Source of the DNA: Lineus longissimus
Taxonomy: Eukaryota; Nemertea; Pilidiophora; Heteronemertea; Lineidae
Reading direction: 5' to 3'
Length of the DNA: 64,000 nucleotides
Assembly: GCF_910592395.1 (NCBI RefSeq)
Contig: NC_088309.1
Location: 13,830,599 to 13,894,598, forward strand
Part shown: positions 36,033-47,551 of the stretch, piece by piece
How the letters are laid out: every line of letters begins with the position of its first letter
Position numbering within the stretch: position 1 is the first letter of the stretch
Position numbers and translations under genes: made by a program
The notes under the pieces: generated by a model
Databases searched by the model: none
The model's input: the letters and a program-made list of their open reading frames with translations, nothing else
Told to the model about the DNA's origin: nothing

Positions 36033-36550
36033 TTCAAAAGGTATTTTCACTTTTTGATCGAGTTCAAGAAGAAATATTTGGAAAAATTGTTTTCCCTCCT
36101 CAAAGAACTTTTCCCGGAAAATTCTTAAATCTTGACTTTACCGATCGAAACCATATTGAAAACGAATTACTAAAAAATATTTTGGTATGATATAAAAAAA
36201 GGTTTGCCTTCGTGTCGGACGATATATTGAATATCGCCCTCATCTCCGTGTGCTTGTCAAAACTCCCCTCCCCTATGTATGTACAACAAGTTACCAGGCT
36301 GTCAGGCCTCTAGTTAATTTGATTGAGGTTCATTCATGCGTAACAATTGGTGAACCCCTGTCATTTTATCAATTTAGCCTCTGACCATAGTGGTGATATC
36401 CAGAATTTTACATTGCATTGCTGTGGATACCTCAATAAATAATGACCAATCATTTAGCGGGAACTTACTTTTGTTGATGTTTGTACCTAATCTTGATAGT
36501 TGTTATTAACAATATTAGTGTTATTTATAAACAACTGTGCTGATATTGTT

Positions 36551-37015
36551 ATTTTTGGCTCACCGTAGGAGAGTCTATATGATACCGCAGTGTCAGTCGC
36601 CTGTCGTGTCTGTATCTTGTTTCAAAAACAGTGGCGTGTTAGTTGACCACTAGAGCTATGAAGTTGAAGCTTTGTACACAATACCCCCCAGGTCAGGTGA
36701 CCCCTGAACTGAATTTTGATCCGATCAATTTCTTGACTTGGCCAGCAGGGGGCTAAAAGTGGAAATCTAGGAAGTGTGATATCTCTCTTGTAAGTGACTT
36801 GTTTTCGATAGAGTTTTTATGGTAGGTTCTCCTAGCAAGGATACAATACATATCCGGCTTTTAATTTGACCTAATTTTCAAGGTCACAGAGGTCAAATGG
36901 CATAAATTAGCCATATGAGTGTAACTATGGCATGTTTCTTATCCGCTAAAGTTATGAACTTGAAATTAAGTACACAGGACTCCCTATGTCATGTAACTAG
37001 CAATACCAAATAGCA
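36551..37015 (+). repeat. AGCTCACC-family repeat, right-truncated
   Basis: Head 'atttttggctcaccgtaggagagtctatatgataccgc' and one and a half tiles, including 'ggccagcagggggctaaa' at 36741. The family sequence stops near 37015 without the usual right end. Confidence 0.65.
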
Positions 37016-37865
37016 TCATTTCACATGTTAAAATCCCGACGTCATTGCACTAGGTAGCAGAGTTTTCATGCCTCACTGTAGAAAAAAACCTCACTGTAAA
37101 ACATCTTCAATTATACAACTACAAATCTTACATGAATAAAATCCTTCATATCATATTCATCATTCCCAAGTGTTTTTTTTCTGAAAATACGTCAACTACG
37201 GCCTTAGGCGGCGAGTTGGTTTTCTGGAGCAAAACGTGGAAGTCGACTGCGTCACGCCATTGGGAAATCGCGAACGGGCTTGGTACATAGCTGAAGAAAT
37301 AATTTCCGCCTGTTAAGTTTTTGGTACATCATGATGAAATTTTTAGACAAATCACAGATTGGCCAGTGATTCAGCTCGGCGCTTGCTCATTTTGAAACGG
37401 AGATACGGCCAAATCGTATCTAAAGTATTTAAAAAAAATTAAATATGAACACCACATGACGATAATCGCTAAAATTCTGCATCCAAATATATTTCTCTCG
37501 ACCTGCGGCATCGAGATTTTGAGCCGCGGACACATGATGACAGTTGTCAAAAATCCAAATTTGGTCGATCGCTCGAAACGTGAAAATTATGATAATCACC
37601 TGTGATGACGTGTCATGATTGACAGCACGTAGTAGCCACATGACTTGACTTGCTACCAAGGACATGCTCTCATTGGAGGATAATGACATCATCCATATAA
37701 TGTTATCTGTGCAATCTCACTTGCCAGCATTTGCAAATCAAATAAGCATGTTTTGGTGCATTTTGATAGATGTGATCAGCCCAAAACCCATCATCAAATA
37801 ATGTATTTAGGGAAATTTATGAGTGCTCACCGTAAACACAAGGATTTCCCTGGCTTTTTAAACGG
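37016..37865. other. Intergenic sequence, nothing recognised
   Basis: No supported gene. Confidence 0.35.
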
Positions 37866-38230
37866 GCCAGGGCCTCTGATCTCACCTCGGATTAAGATAG
37901 TTACAGGCCTTTCGCCTTTGTACTTTTAATTGTTTTCAAATGGTCCTAGGCCTGTGGTCTCACCTGGGATTAAGATTGTTACAGGCCTTTTAACTTAATT
38001 TGTTTTGAAATGGTCTAGGACCTGTGGTCTCACCTGGGTTTAAGATGGTTAGAGGCCTTTGAACTTACTTTGTTTTCAAATGGTCCAGGGTCTGTGCTCT
38101 CACCTTGGATTAAGTTACAGGCTTGTTTTCAAATGGTCAAGGGTATGTGGTCTCACCTTGGATTAAGATAGTTGCAGGCCTTTGAACTTACTTTGATTTC
38201 AAATGGTCCAGGGCCTGTGATCTCACCCTC
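37866..38230. repeat. Minisatellite, about 72-bp units, five copies
   Basis: Unit 'ggcctgtg.tctcacctgggattaagatagtta.aggcctttgaacttactttgttttcaaatggtccag'. The phrase 'tctcacct' recurs near 37879, 37958, 38029, 38097 and 38151, with a final start near 38220; one unit is internally deleted. Confidence 0.8.
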
Positions 38231-38464
38231 TTTGTTGCAAGAAATAGGCTCACACCTTATCTATACATATTCTATGTCGGACACTAATGTCGTAGTTATT
38301 GCAATGAAACACTTTCTTCTAATCACCTTTGTGATGGTGATATAAAAACCTACGCTGTGATACCAAACTTGCCTATGTTTTGATAAATTCTAGTTCTGAC
38401 ATGTCACTTTGGATAGCGTTCCATAATCCGAGATTGCCACTGTTTCCAAGATGGCCGCTACTTG

Positions 38465-38940
38465 CATTTTTAGCTCACCTCACTGAGAGGTGTCGGCGTC
38501 GGCGTCGGCGTCCGTTAGCAGGGCACGTTTCGTAACTACTGCAGCTATTGACTTGAAACTTGGTACACATGTTTCCCCATGTTATGACACCTGGGTGACC
38601 AAATTTCAGTTGGGTCTGATTCCTGATTTGGCCACCAGGTGGCTAAAACCGTAAACACGAAAAGTGCTATATCTCCTTAATGCATGGCTGGATTATTGCC
38701 AAATCTAATAAAGAAGCATAACATATTATGCAGGTTTTTGATTTTACCTATTTTTCAAGGTCGCATAAGTCAAATAGCGTATATTGGCCGATATTGGCAC
38801 ATTTTGCAACTAATGAAGCTTTTGACTTAAATTACTTGTTACAATTGTACCTTCTAGTGAAATACCCTTGGGCACCAAATTTCGGTCCGGTTTGATATTT
38901 GTTTGGCAACTAGATGGCTAAAACCCAAAACAGCCCAGTG
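38465..38940 (+). repeat. AGCTCACC-family repeat, right-truncated
   Basis: Head 'tttttagctcacctcactgagaggtg', then a CGGCGT run in place of CGTCGT, and 'ggccaccaggtggctaaaa' at 38632. No canonical right end before the retroelement at 39028. Confidence 0.65.
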
Positions 38941-39027
38941 ACTATAAATGCACTGATCAGGACGACCATGCCATTTGGTGTCATTCTGATACACTAGAAT
39001 GCAAAATAACATGTCTGCTTTCAGTGA

Positions 39028-39403
39028 ACCAAAGTATCCAAAGCGGCGTACCATCATATGCATGCTCGATGCCTTTAAGGAATGGGAATAACTTGCTCGG
39101 CTCGAGACATCCACATGATGTACGCCCCAAAGCAGCTGCCTCTTGGGTGGGTGGGCGGGTTAAAAACAAAAGAGAGACCACCACTCTGACCCCTACTAGC
39201 CAGTTTATGCAAATTAACATGTAATCCGAAACAACGCCGCCCCCGACTTATGCCCTTCCACCTCGTCCATTTCCAAAACCAACTGAGGGAATAGGGCAAT
39301 CCCATGTCCTCTGACGTCACACCGCTTAGGATACCAAAGTATCCAAAGCGGCGTACCATCATATGCATGCTCGATGCCTTTAAGGAATGGGAATAACTTG
39401 CTC
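39028..39403 (-). repeat. 3' terminal B1-A2-B2 block of the Ngaro-like element
   Basis: B copies at 39333-39403 and 39028-39098 read the same over 71 bp (start accaaagtatccaaagcggc, end acttgctc). A2 at 39269-39334 matches A1 at 47552-47617 over 66 bp (start atttccaaaaccaactgagg, end cttaggatac). Between B2 and A2 lies a 170-bp unique spacer. In YR retroelements such repeats let the recombinase circularise and reintegrate the DNA copy. Confidence 0.9.
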
Positions 39404-39758
39404 TCTCTCACCTCATCCCGTGACCTCTCCTATCATCAGGTAGGAGGCGAATCCGAGCAATGATGTATTGAGATCTCCAACCCTTATCCCAAACTCAATA
39501 CATCATGCCCCCCCCTCGAGGAGGGCCCCCTTAACAAATACTAAAAAAAAAACAACAGTCAAGTTATCAAATTATAACACTCTTTATTCTGCCTTATCTG
39601 CACATCTAACTGTTATGATTACATTATACACTATTTACACTTAGCCTAACTGAGCAAACATTTTACTATACCAATCTGATACCCTGGGCCCAACTACTAC
39701 CCAATTTGTTTGCGGTATTTTCCCTCCCTTGAACCTTCACCTCTGTCTCAATACAGCC

Positions 39759-40928
39759 CTACTCGAGGGACGGTTCAGGAAGTTCAGACTCCTCGATATA
39801 GCCCTCCTCAACTTTTTTCCAATCCTCTACACTAGTTCTCGCCATGATTGATGCCATCTTCGCTGCTTGGTCTAGCTTACCACTTCTGGCATAATGTTTT
39901 GCCGAAGACTCGCCTGTCCAACCAATGTGTTGCATCATGGCTTCCAAACTACGAGGCGAGGTGTCCGTCTGTACAGACAGCAAACCAATTGAGATAGCAT
40001 ACCCACTCCTCATGCTATGAGGGGTTTCGCCCTCATCTATTCCCAAAATACGCAAATAATGCTTAAGTCTCTGATAAGTTGCCTCGTAGGAAAGAGAACG
40101 ATCAAGCACCCGTTGGCCGGACATTGGTCTAAACAGAAACCCCTGCTTTAAGTTGACATTCATAGAGGTGGCTACCTGGAGGTACCTCTTCAATCCCAAG
40201 ATCGGGCAAACCATGGGCTCCTTGCAAGTAAATATAGTAAATATATTCGGATTATCCACGCGGTGGGTTTTTCCCCACGTATGCTTAATCACGTAACCCG
40301 AACCTCCCGGTAGCTCCCGTATTTCCTGGGTTAACATTATCCCAGCATCGTGTGCTCTATCCCCGCCGAAAAACATAAACTTGAATAAAGCCTGGTCCCT
40401 AGCAAGAATAAATCTCGAGGCTAGGTTGACCTCCTGGCGGGTCAACTGCCTGTCCATATACATAGAAATTAAGACTAATTTTGACATGAACAATGGTTTT
40501 GCCTGTGTTACCATGACATGGCCTTTACTTTGTTCCTCCCGGATCTGCTTTAAATAAGTCGAAACTTGATCCGAGATGACCGGATTTCCCTTACCGCCAG
40601 ACGACCACCTGTCTGGTCTTCCTAACTCTACAAAAATAGCCTTCAGATGAGATATTCTCGATTTTACCGTACCGTAAGCGAGTCTTCTCGGACAATTACA
40701 AGTCGGCGACTTGCTGCCAATAGCCGTACATTGAGTGACATGAATCGCCGTCTTTCCTTCCTCATCGGCCCACGCCAAGTATAAGCAAATGTCATATGGG
40801 GAACAGGTAACTACGTCCTTACCCAGATGCTTCAGGAATATCTCCAAACTCTTCTGAACCTTGGACTTTTTTGTCTGATACCTCGATGAGCCGAAACTTT
40901 CCATCAAAAAATCCACATGACTTCTCAA
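39759..40928 (-). CDS. Tyrosine recombinase of the Ngaro-like element
   Basis: Open frame of 389 codons; the first ATG is at 40904, so 381 residues if translation starts there. A strong minus-strand acceptor (long pyrimidine tract then ctatttag, ending about 40977) suggests a splice leader, but a TGA in this frame just downstream means the real start is uncertain. The catalytic set of the phage-integrase superfamily is visible: Arg191 in GGDRAHD, His304 and Arg307 in HSMR, His334 in HIGW and Tyr346 in AKHY (numbered from 40928). The N-terminal half has a Cys/Pro stretch (CNCPRRLAYGTV), common in recombinases of such elements. It would integrate the circular DNA copy. No lesion seen. Confidence 0.85.
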   Translation of the reverse strand: MRSHVDFLMESFGSSRYQTKKSKVQKSLEIFLKHLGKDVVTCSPYDICLYLAWADEEGKTAIHVTQCTAIGSKSPTCNCPRRLAYGTVKSRISHLKAIFVELGRPDRWSSGGKGNPVISDQVSTYLKQIREEQSKGHVMVTQAKPLFMSKLVLISMYMDRQLTRQEVNLASRFILARDQALFKFMFFGGDRAHDAGIMLTQEIRELPGGSGYVIKHTWGKTHRVDNPNIFTIFTCKEPMVCPILGLKRYLQVATSMNVNLKQGFLFRPMSGQRVLDRSLSYEATYQRLKHYLRILGIDEGETPHSMRSGYAISIGLLSVQTDTSPRSLEAMMQHIGWTGESSAKHYARSGKLDQAAKMASIMARTSVEDWKKVEEGYIEESELPEPSLE

Positions 40929-41635
40929 ACCTAGATGTCCACCGATGCCTGACTTTTTGCGTCACCAGGTCTCTAAATAGCCAAATTAGAAAGAGAGAAA
41001 AAGAAAAAAAAACATAAAATTTTTCGTCCACCCAGCCCTCACAACCAGCTACAGCGACCCCAACCTAATGGCACACATTATACCACTAAATGCCGCTTTC
41101 AGCCAAGCCACACAACCTGACTCTGGTCCCTCCGTTACTGTAAACTCGGTCCTGAGCCAGACATTCCTAATAGAGAATTTTTTAAATCTATTTATTCATT
41201 GATCGATAATGATTGGCTTCAGGTATGTCAAAATTCCTTCCCTATGCCCTGAATTCTATTTGTGATATAAAGGTCAGAAATTTGACCTCCGAATCACTTC
41301 CGAATTATGCTACTTTACCTTTTGTCCCTGAGTGTCTGGCTCAAGGCCGTGTCACCGTACCTACTTTTGATTCACTTTTCCCAGGTCAGTCGATTATTTG
41401 GTAATCAGACCTTACCCCGTATTATCTACAGGAATGTACAATAAATTGGTCACGACATAATCGTCCGATTGGTTCATAAGCATCGGCACTAAGCCACGTG
41501 CTCTACGGAAATGTATCCCTGTAGAAAGACAATAATAGGGGCAAAACATGCATATTTGCCCCTACCTTAGAGAAGTGAATATAGAGTATCTCGTCAGCTG
41601 AGAGCATTGCTCCCCAAGGTTATGTTATTTTTACT

Positions 41636-43825
41636 CTACTCCAATACAAGCCTAGCAACCACCAGGGGACACCTCAGGGGCGAGCGCACATACCCTTGTT
41701 TTGACGGAAGATCAACTACATCATATTCGTTTTTGGCACCAAGTTGAAAAGTAACGTTAGCCGATGCCATCACAACCGGCCACCAGGGAGGTAGAGGCGA
41801 CAACTTTGGTATCACCAAAGTAATTCTAAGTGGCCTTGGGTTCTCCTGTAATAGAAAACTCAGAACCGCTCCCACTAAGCAAAATGGCAGAAAACAATAA
41901 TAATTCTCTGAATCAGACAAGGTTTTGGTGAACACATTCACCCCAGCTGAGTTTGGCAGGGGACATGGGGTGAAGTGTGGAAGTGCCCGTCCATTCCCAT
42001 CTCTCATTGCATTCGAATCTAAAGCCATCATATCCATAGTATGTGGCCCGAATGAATCTTCCAGTTTTGACCACGCCGCTTCTGCCAGCTTGGCATCACT
42101 TAGGGACAATTTACGGGAGGGTGCGTCTGCCGGGTTATCACCAGATGGCACATAGAAAAGCTTCAAATCGCAATTATATCGCGCAACAAACTGAAATATG
42201 GATTTCAGCAATCTCACCAGGTCAGTATCTCTCGCCCCCTGATTTTCCCATGATTTTACAACGGCTTGATTATCCACTGCCACGTCTACTCTCCTGTCCA
42301 GAATCAACTCCGGAATCGTCTGGAGGCTCTTTAGCAAGGCCTCAGCCTCCTTAAGATGGATGGGCCTATCATCACCGTGCTGCCACATGTCATGAATCAT
42401 CTGCCCGTCCGAAAAAGCAGCTCCCCAAGCGTATCCACTCGCATCCGTCGAGAACTGAAAATCAACATGACGCTCCCCCCTCCAATTCGCCCAGTTTGTA
42501 TGGTCATCCAAGAACCGCCAAAACATTATCTCCTCCCTCACGTCTCCAACAACCTCAATATCTTTGTTGGCTTTCCCGGCTCGACTAATCGCGCAAGCCA
42601 TTGCTCTGATGTACAGGCTAGCAACTGGGACGCATAACTTGAAAGACACGCATTTTCCCATTAGTTTTTGCAGAGTTTTCACTGGCACCGTATCCTCCCC
42701 CAGAATGTTTTCCCTCAATTCAATGAATTTTTGTTTCTTGGCCTCTGGAATTTGAAATTGTCTTAAATCAGAATGGACAATCAAACCAAGGTTTGTAAGA
42801 GCACATGTAGGGACCCAAATGCTCTTGAGTAACTCGAACGTGAACCCAAGCAGTGTAAGCGTGGCTGCATTACAATATATGGCCATTCCCGTTTGCTGTA
42901 ATTTTTAGCCTCTAACGAACTTCGCCGGCCCCAAAAACCTGTCGTCTATGTATTGTGTTGTTACCACTCCTTTTAACCTCAAAAATGCTGTAGCTTGCAT
43001 ACCCACGGACTGATAGACAAAAGGAGATTTGGACCATCCAAATGGCAAGCACTTGTATTGCATATACCATCCACCGAATTGAATGCCCAAATATTTCCTT
43101 GACCTCTCAGTCAAAAATACACCCAAATAGGCGGATTTCTCATCTGAAGCAGCCATCAAATCTCCTTTGTCTATCAGTGTGGGTATCAACGAGGAACCCT
43201 CCAAGGAAAACGGTATATGCTTCATGAATAAATTCAAAAATCTTTCATCATGGCACAGACGATTTTTTCTTCCCCCGGTCACCATTAACAGTGGCATCAC
43301 CAAATGAGGAGGGGCAACCTCCCCAACTCGTCCCAGGAGCTCTAGCGACCCATTTGCCAAACCCTCCTCCAGCTGTCGCGCTATTTCCTCGCCATGTGGT
43401 GCACAGTTGTTGTGGTTTTCGAATATCGCAGGTGGTGGGATTTTCGCCTCATACCGGACACCGTTGAATGTCCCCTTAAACGGCTGAATGAAATTGTAAA
43501 TATCTACCTTATTCTCAACCCAATCTCCCACCATCTGCGATGACTCATTGTCCACCAACTTCAACAATACTTTCCAGTTGTCCACTTCTTCGTGCAACTG
43601 TCCTGCTACAAAGTGTTTTTGATCTCTCAATTGTAAATTTTTTAGGAGATCTTCCCAGTTATTCCCCAATTTCTGCCAATCCTTCGTAAGAAACTCAGGG
43701 TCTGGATGATGAGCGGAGGGGAACGGCCTGCCCGTGCAGTCGACAAACTCCGGCAACCTTATTTCTGACGTTGCCTTGACCGGATTGAATCCCGCATTTT
43801 TTTCCCATTCTTGGATACCACTTGA
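41636..43825 (-). pseudogene. RT-RNase H ORF of the Ngaro-like element, one in-frame stop
   Basis: Two open frames (43756-42905 and 42886-41636) lie in the same phase and are separated only by TAA at 42907-42905. The first contains RT palm features (KNRLCHDERFLN, LMAASDEKSAYLGVFL, YLGIQFGGWYMQYKCLPFGW) and the catalytic YIDD at residues 269-272. The second starts with the RT connection (FTFELLKSIWVPTCALTNLG), then RNase H: Asp148 in TDASGYAWGAAF, Glu180/182, Asp205 in VDNQAVV and Asp254 in NPADAPSR. It ends in the usual DIRS-type tail (PLPPWWPVVMA). The frame is open back to 43846; a minus-strand acceptor gcatttcag ends at 43826 and opens a phase-0 exon at 43825. The stop is most simply a nonsense mutation. 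Confidence 0.85.
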
Positions 43826-44210
43826 CTGAAATGCCGAAATAAACCGTCATTATTTTTCCAACAAAGCGACGTTGAAATAAGACTGCAAGGGCAGCCCTCC
43901 CCCTCCCGCTCCCACCGGGCATCAGTGTCCCAGCGAAAACTAGAAGAGAAGACCTAACCCACTGATATTTTCGTCCTGTCCAGAAATTCAACTAATACCT
44001 ACACGTATCTAAACGGAAACAACAAACTCTTCACTTTCCTTTAACCTATTTTATTGCCTAATTACTTTTCCTTCAGCTTCTTACTTTTACAATACTGATA
44101 TTTTTTATATACTAACCGATCCGCTTCCCAACAATCTTAAACCCGCATCACACTTTTCTCATCTTAACATTCACCAAATTTTTCTTTTCCTTCTTATTTC
44201 AAACCAATAA

Positions 44211-44903
44211 TTACTCGGCCTTTGTTAGTTGAGGGGCGTTGGCCGTATTCTGAGGACATGCCCTAATGAGATGCTCTGACGAATTACACAAATAACAATT
44301 TCTTGCGGCGTAGCCAACTCTAGGACCGGATCTGAAATTTCGTCTCCCCCTAAACCCTCTACGATACGGGACATTCGCGTAAGTCTGATTAGTGAAACCC
44401 CCCTGTTCCATCTTCTTCTCCTTCTCCTTTTCTTTTTCTTTTTCTTCTTTCTTCTTTGCTTTACGCCAGGTATCCACCGCCGCCTGCGCCTTCCTAGCTT
44501 GTTCCCTCCCCACTAACCTGGTGATCAAGGTATGTAGAGAACCAGACTTATCGTTCTCCCGGCACATTTTCAGCGCCAACTTGTAGGAATCTGCTTCCTC
44601 GTGATCCACTCTGGACGCAGTATCATATAGGTGTTCCATTGCCGCTAACAATACACCGTTGTCAGTGCTAGATCGTAACGCTAGGGTCCTCACCTGCTTT
44701 AACGCCGCTTCTACCGAGCCCTCCTCTTGTTCCTGGTTTAACTTCTTCATAGACTTTTCCAGTTCATCCACTCGAGAGCTTTCGCGGGTTGTACTGGTTT
44801 TCTCACCGGTTGCACCCTGCCAAATAATTAAAACAAATTAACTGACGAGCCATAAAGATTTTCTAATTCTTTCCCGTTCTTATTAGTCCAACAACCAAAC
44901 CAA

Positions 44904-44942
<39 letters not shown>

Positions 44943-46379
44943 CATTGATCTCATTAACTCTCCTACTCCCTCTGCCATAACCCGCTATGACAATTAATAA
45001 TGTAGGCCCGGCCCTTTGTCTTCGATGACCGTGACTTTAATCATCTTCCCTCGGAAGGTCGACCTCGTGATAACACATGGTGCGCAACTGCTAGCTGATA
45101 CCGTCGAGTAAAGTTTTTTCAATAAATAAATAAATTTTCCTCACCCTCTTGACTCCTTTTGCTTGTTGCGCACTTGTTCCTTTTTGCTCAGCCTGAGACG
45201 TAGTATCTTGCTCGGCTGGCTGCACCGTACTAGTAGTCGCGGACAACACCTGGCCTGGCTGTGCCATACTGTTTGCCTGTAACACTGCGCAATGCAGCAT
45301 ATGTCTTCGGTTCTCTACCGAATCATCCGCGTCTATCAGATCGAGAAGAGCCTGCAAATAACACGTGATATATTAATTTTTATTACCCGCTAAGGTCTAG
45401 GCCTACCCTTCGAGAAACCAACCAAACATATTTCCCTTCCTTTGGTCTACCTATCCAACGCCTCATTATTACCCCTAAACTTCATATTCAAATGACCTCC
45501 ATCATCGCATGTATGTCGGCATAACTTTTTTATCTCTCTTTTAGTCTCCGCAGTTCCTGGCCGCTTTTACAGCAGTGGCAGCTACATTTATACCGTAACG
45601 TTACAGGGGTGGGTGACGTATCCGCCTCTTTTATGTTAAACCCCCTTCGTTCTCTCCACCGCATTTTCTCTCGGCGCCGCCTCTACCCGAGCCTGTCAAT
45701 GACCCATACTTAGGAATTTTCATTATTAATATTTCTTTACCGAATGCTACCCTGAACCTTATCTACCTGGTCTCGGCCCTACTCTGAATTTTTCTTAGCC
45801 TCAGACAGATATTTCTCCGTCTGGCGAATTTATTCTCACCAACAAGTCCAGTTATAAACAAACCCGCACTAATTCTAACCGGTCATGCCTTTCGATTTTT
45901 CTCATTTTTACCCAGTTTTTTAAAGGGCGTCTACATGTATATATAGGCCTGAGCTAGGCCGGCAATATAACCAATTACTCGATTAATTTTTCCGATAGGG
46001 GTCTTCTATCTTACGGCACATGCTTGTGGAAATTTTGAGAGAAATGTGACCCAGTCTTTTTACTACCGCGGTTGTAGCCTTATACCTCTAACTCCACTAC
46101 TGACCATCGACCTAGCCTCCGCTCACACTGGACACTGAACAATATCAAATAAATTGTTTTATTACTCACCGACGCCTCATGTCCCGTCAGTCCTTTTGAC
46201 TCTCTGTTCAGGTCTTCTTTCGAATATGAATGAAGCAAATGCTTCTTCGACACGCTCGCTAGTGACTCTTGTGCTTGTAGAGTGTCCACTTGCAAATTTT
46301 TAAATCTCAAAATCACTGGCAGCACATCTGCTCCTCTCAGGGAGTGGCCCTCCTTGAGCCATACAATTGGTGATGACAT
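44211..46379 (-). CDS. Gag of the Ngaro-like element, predicted three exons
   Basis: Exons 46379-46170 (70 codons from ATG, donor GTGAGT), 45351-45145 (69 codons, acceptor ttatttgcag, donor GTGAGG) and 44816-44211 (201 codons plus TAA, acceptor ttatttggcag). All four junctions are phase 0, giving a 340-residue protein. Exon 1 has short hydrophobic/charged sequence; exon 2 is helix-forming then Gln/Thr/Ser-rich. Exon 3 has a long charged helix ending in a Lys/Glu run (about 44395-44460), an Arg/Gly stretch (YRRGFRGRRNFRSG) and a CCHC zinc knuckle (CYLCNSSEHLIRAC, about 44255-44297) that would bind the element RNA. No lesion seen. Splicing is inferred from motif and phase only. Confidence 0.7.
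44906..44942 (-). repeat. A37 homopolymer (T37 on +) in the predicted gag intron
   Basis: 37 consecutive T on the + strand, within the predicted intron between gag exons 2 and 3. Homopolymer length may be a sequencing approximation. Confidence 0.8.
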
Positions 46380-47037
46380 GTTTGAACCTGTGCTTCTGAC
46401 GATTCAGATTCAACTGTCCCCAAAGCTCGCCAAAAACTCCCTATACCACATTCATTCGATCCCCGATTCGATCACGTGCTCCGCGTCATCCCGTCCGAGG
46501 GCTACTATGAACTCCCAAACCCCCTCAATTTCACCTGATCATAAAAGAATTTTTGTTTTTCAACACTTTTCTGCTGACTAATCCCTTCCTTGGGCGCCAC
46601 CCTCTTCGTTTTTCAGTGCATTCACTAATAGAGTCTTCGCCGGCGTAACCAAACTCTAAGTCCCCTCAATACCAAGCATGATTACCGTCGTCATACTTTC
46701 TCATGTGCATCGAACTACGACATCCCGACTTGAGTAATGTAAACCTACTAAATCATCCATACAACTTGCCCATTTTGTTACGCCCTTTTGTTTTATTTTT
46801 CTATGCATACATACTGGTCCTGTCACCTATTTACACTATTTAACGCACTTCACTATTCGGTCTATTGAAAATACCTATATACTGACTGGACCCAACTTAG
46901 ATTGACTTTTCCGTCCCTCTTTTCCCAACCATGATTTTCCATCGGCCCTCTCTTGGCTCAATCTTCTTCCCACTTGGGCTCTCTAATAAGCTAAATCAGT
47001 CTGCCGCTTTGCCATTTCCTTTTTCGCAATTTTTTAC

Positions 47038-47470
47038 ACTCGTTCATCTAGTCTCACTTAGCTTACTGCGTGCCCTAGGGCCTATCCTGTCCACCAAGAT
47101 TGCCCCCCAGCAAAAATTTCTCCACATCGGTCATCTAGGCGAACCTAGCCTACCGTCTTGCCCTAGGGCCTATCCTGTCCAACAGGATTATCCCCGGTAT
47201 TTATTTCTCACCTTCGGTCATCTAGGCGAACCTAGCCTACCGTCTTGCCCTAAGGTCTATCCTGTCCAACAGGAAACCCCCCCCCCCGCATCCACTTCTC
47301 ACCCTCGGTCATCTAGGCGAACCTAGCCTACCGTCTTGCCCTAGGGCCTATCCTGTCCAACAGGATTACCCCCCGGCATCCATTTCTCACCCTCGGTCAT
47401 CTAGGCGAACCTAGCCTACCGTCTTGCCCTAGGGCCTATCCTGTCCAACAGGATTACCCCCCGGCACACA
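47038..47470 (-). repeat. About 88-bp tandem units at the 5' end of the Ngaro-like element
   Basis: Five units. The first is diverged; later ones contain 'ggtcatctaggcgaacctag' and 'ccgtcttgccctagggccta' and are almost identical. Each carries a small inverted pair TCCTGT...ACAGGA around 'cca' (for example at 47183, 47270, 47359 and 47446), so each can form a short hairpin. It lies between A1 and the gag start, in the presumed leader. The + strand ORF across it is a by-product. Confidence 0.85.
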
Positions 47471-47551
47471 CTCCAAAAACGAGTATACTTGGCCTGAACA
47501 ATCCACACGGTTGAACACGGAGCTTTCAGACCGCGTGTCCGCCCTGATCGG

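Noticed and set aside
36030-36190. ORF 'FSLFDRVQEEIFGK...' as a coding exon
   Set aside because: Short, starts in the tail of a repeat copy, and matches no family I know.
37866-38230. Regular repeats considered as a CRISPR array
   Set aside because: Units are contiguous, diverged minisatellite copies without unique spacers, in an intron-bearing eukaryotic genome.
39024-39411. Several overlapping ORFs on both strands at 39.0-39.4 kb
   Set aside because: They lie in the terminal direct repeats and spacer of the Ngaro-like element and share sequence only because of the B repeats.
41925-42755. Long + strand ORFs at 41.9-42.8 kb
   Set aside because: Shadows of the minus-strand RT-RNase H frame, which has all catalytic motifs.
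46931-47326. 131-codon + strand ORF with internal repeats
   Set aside because: It reads across the 88-bp tandem array of the Ngaro-like element on the opposite strand; the repeats in the protein are the DNA repeats.
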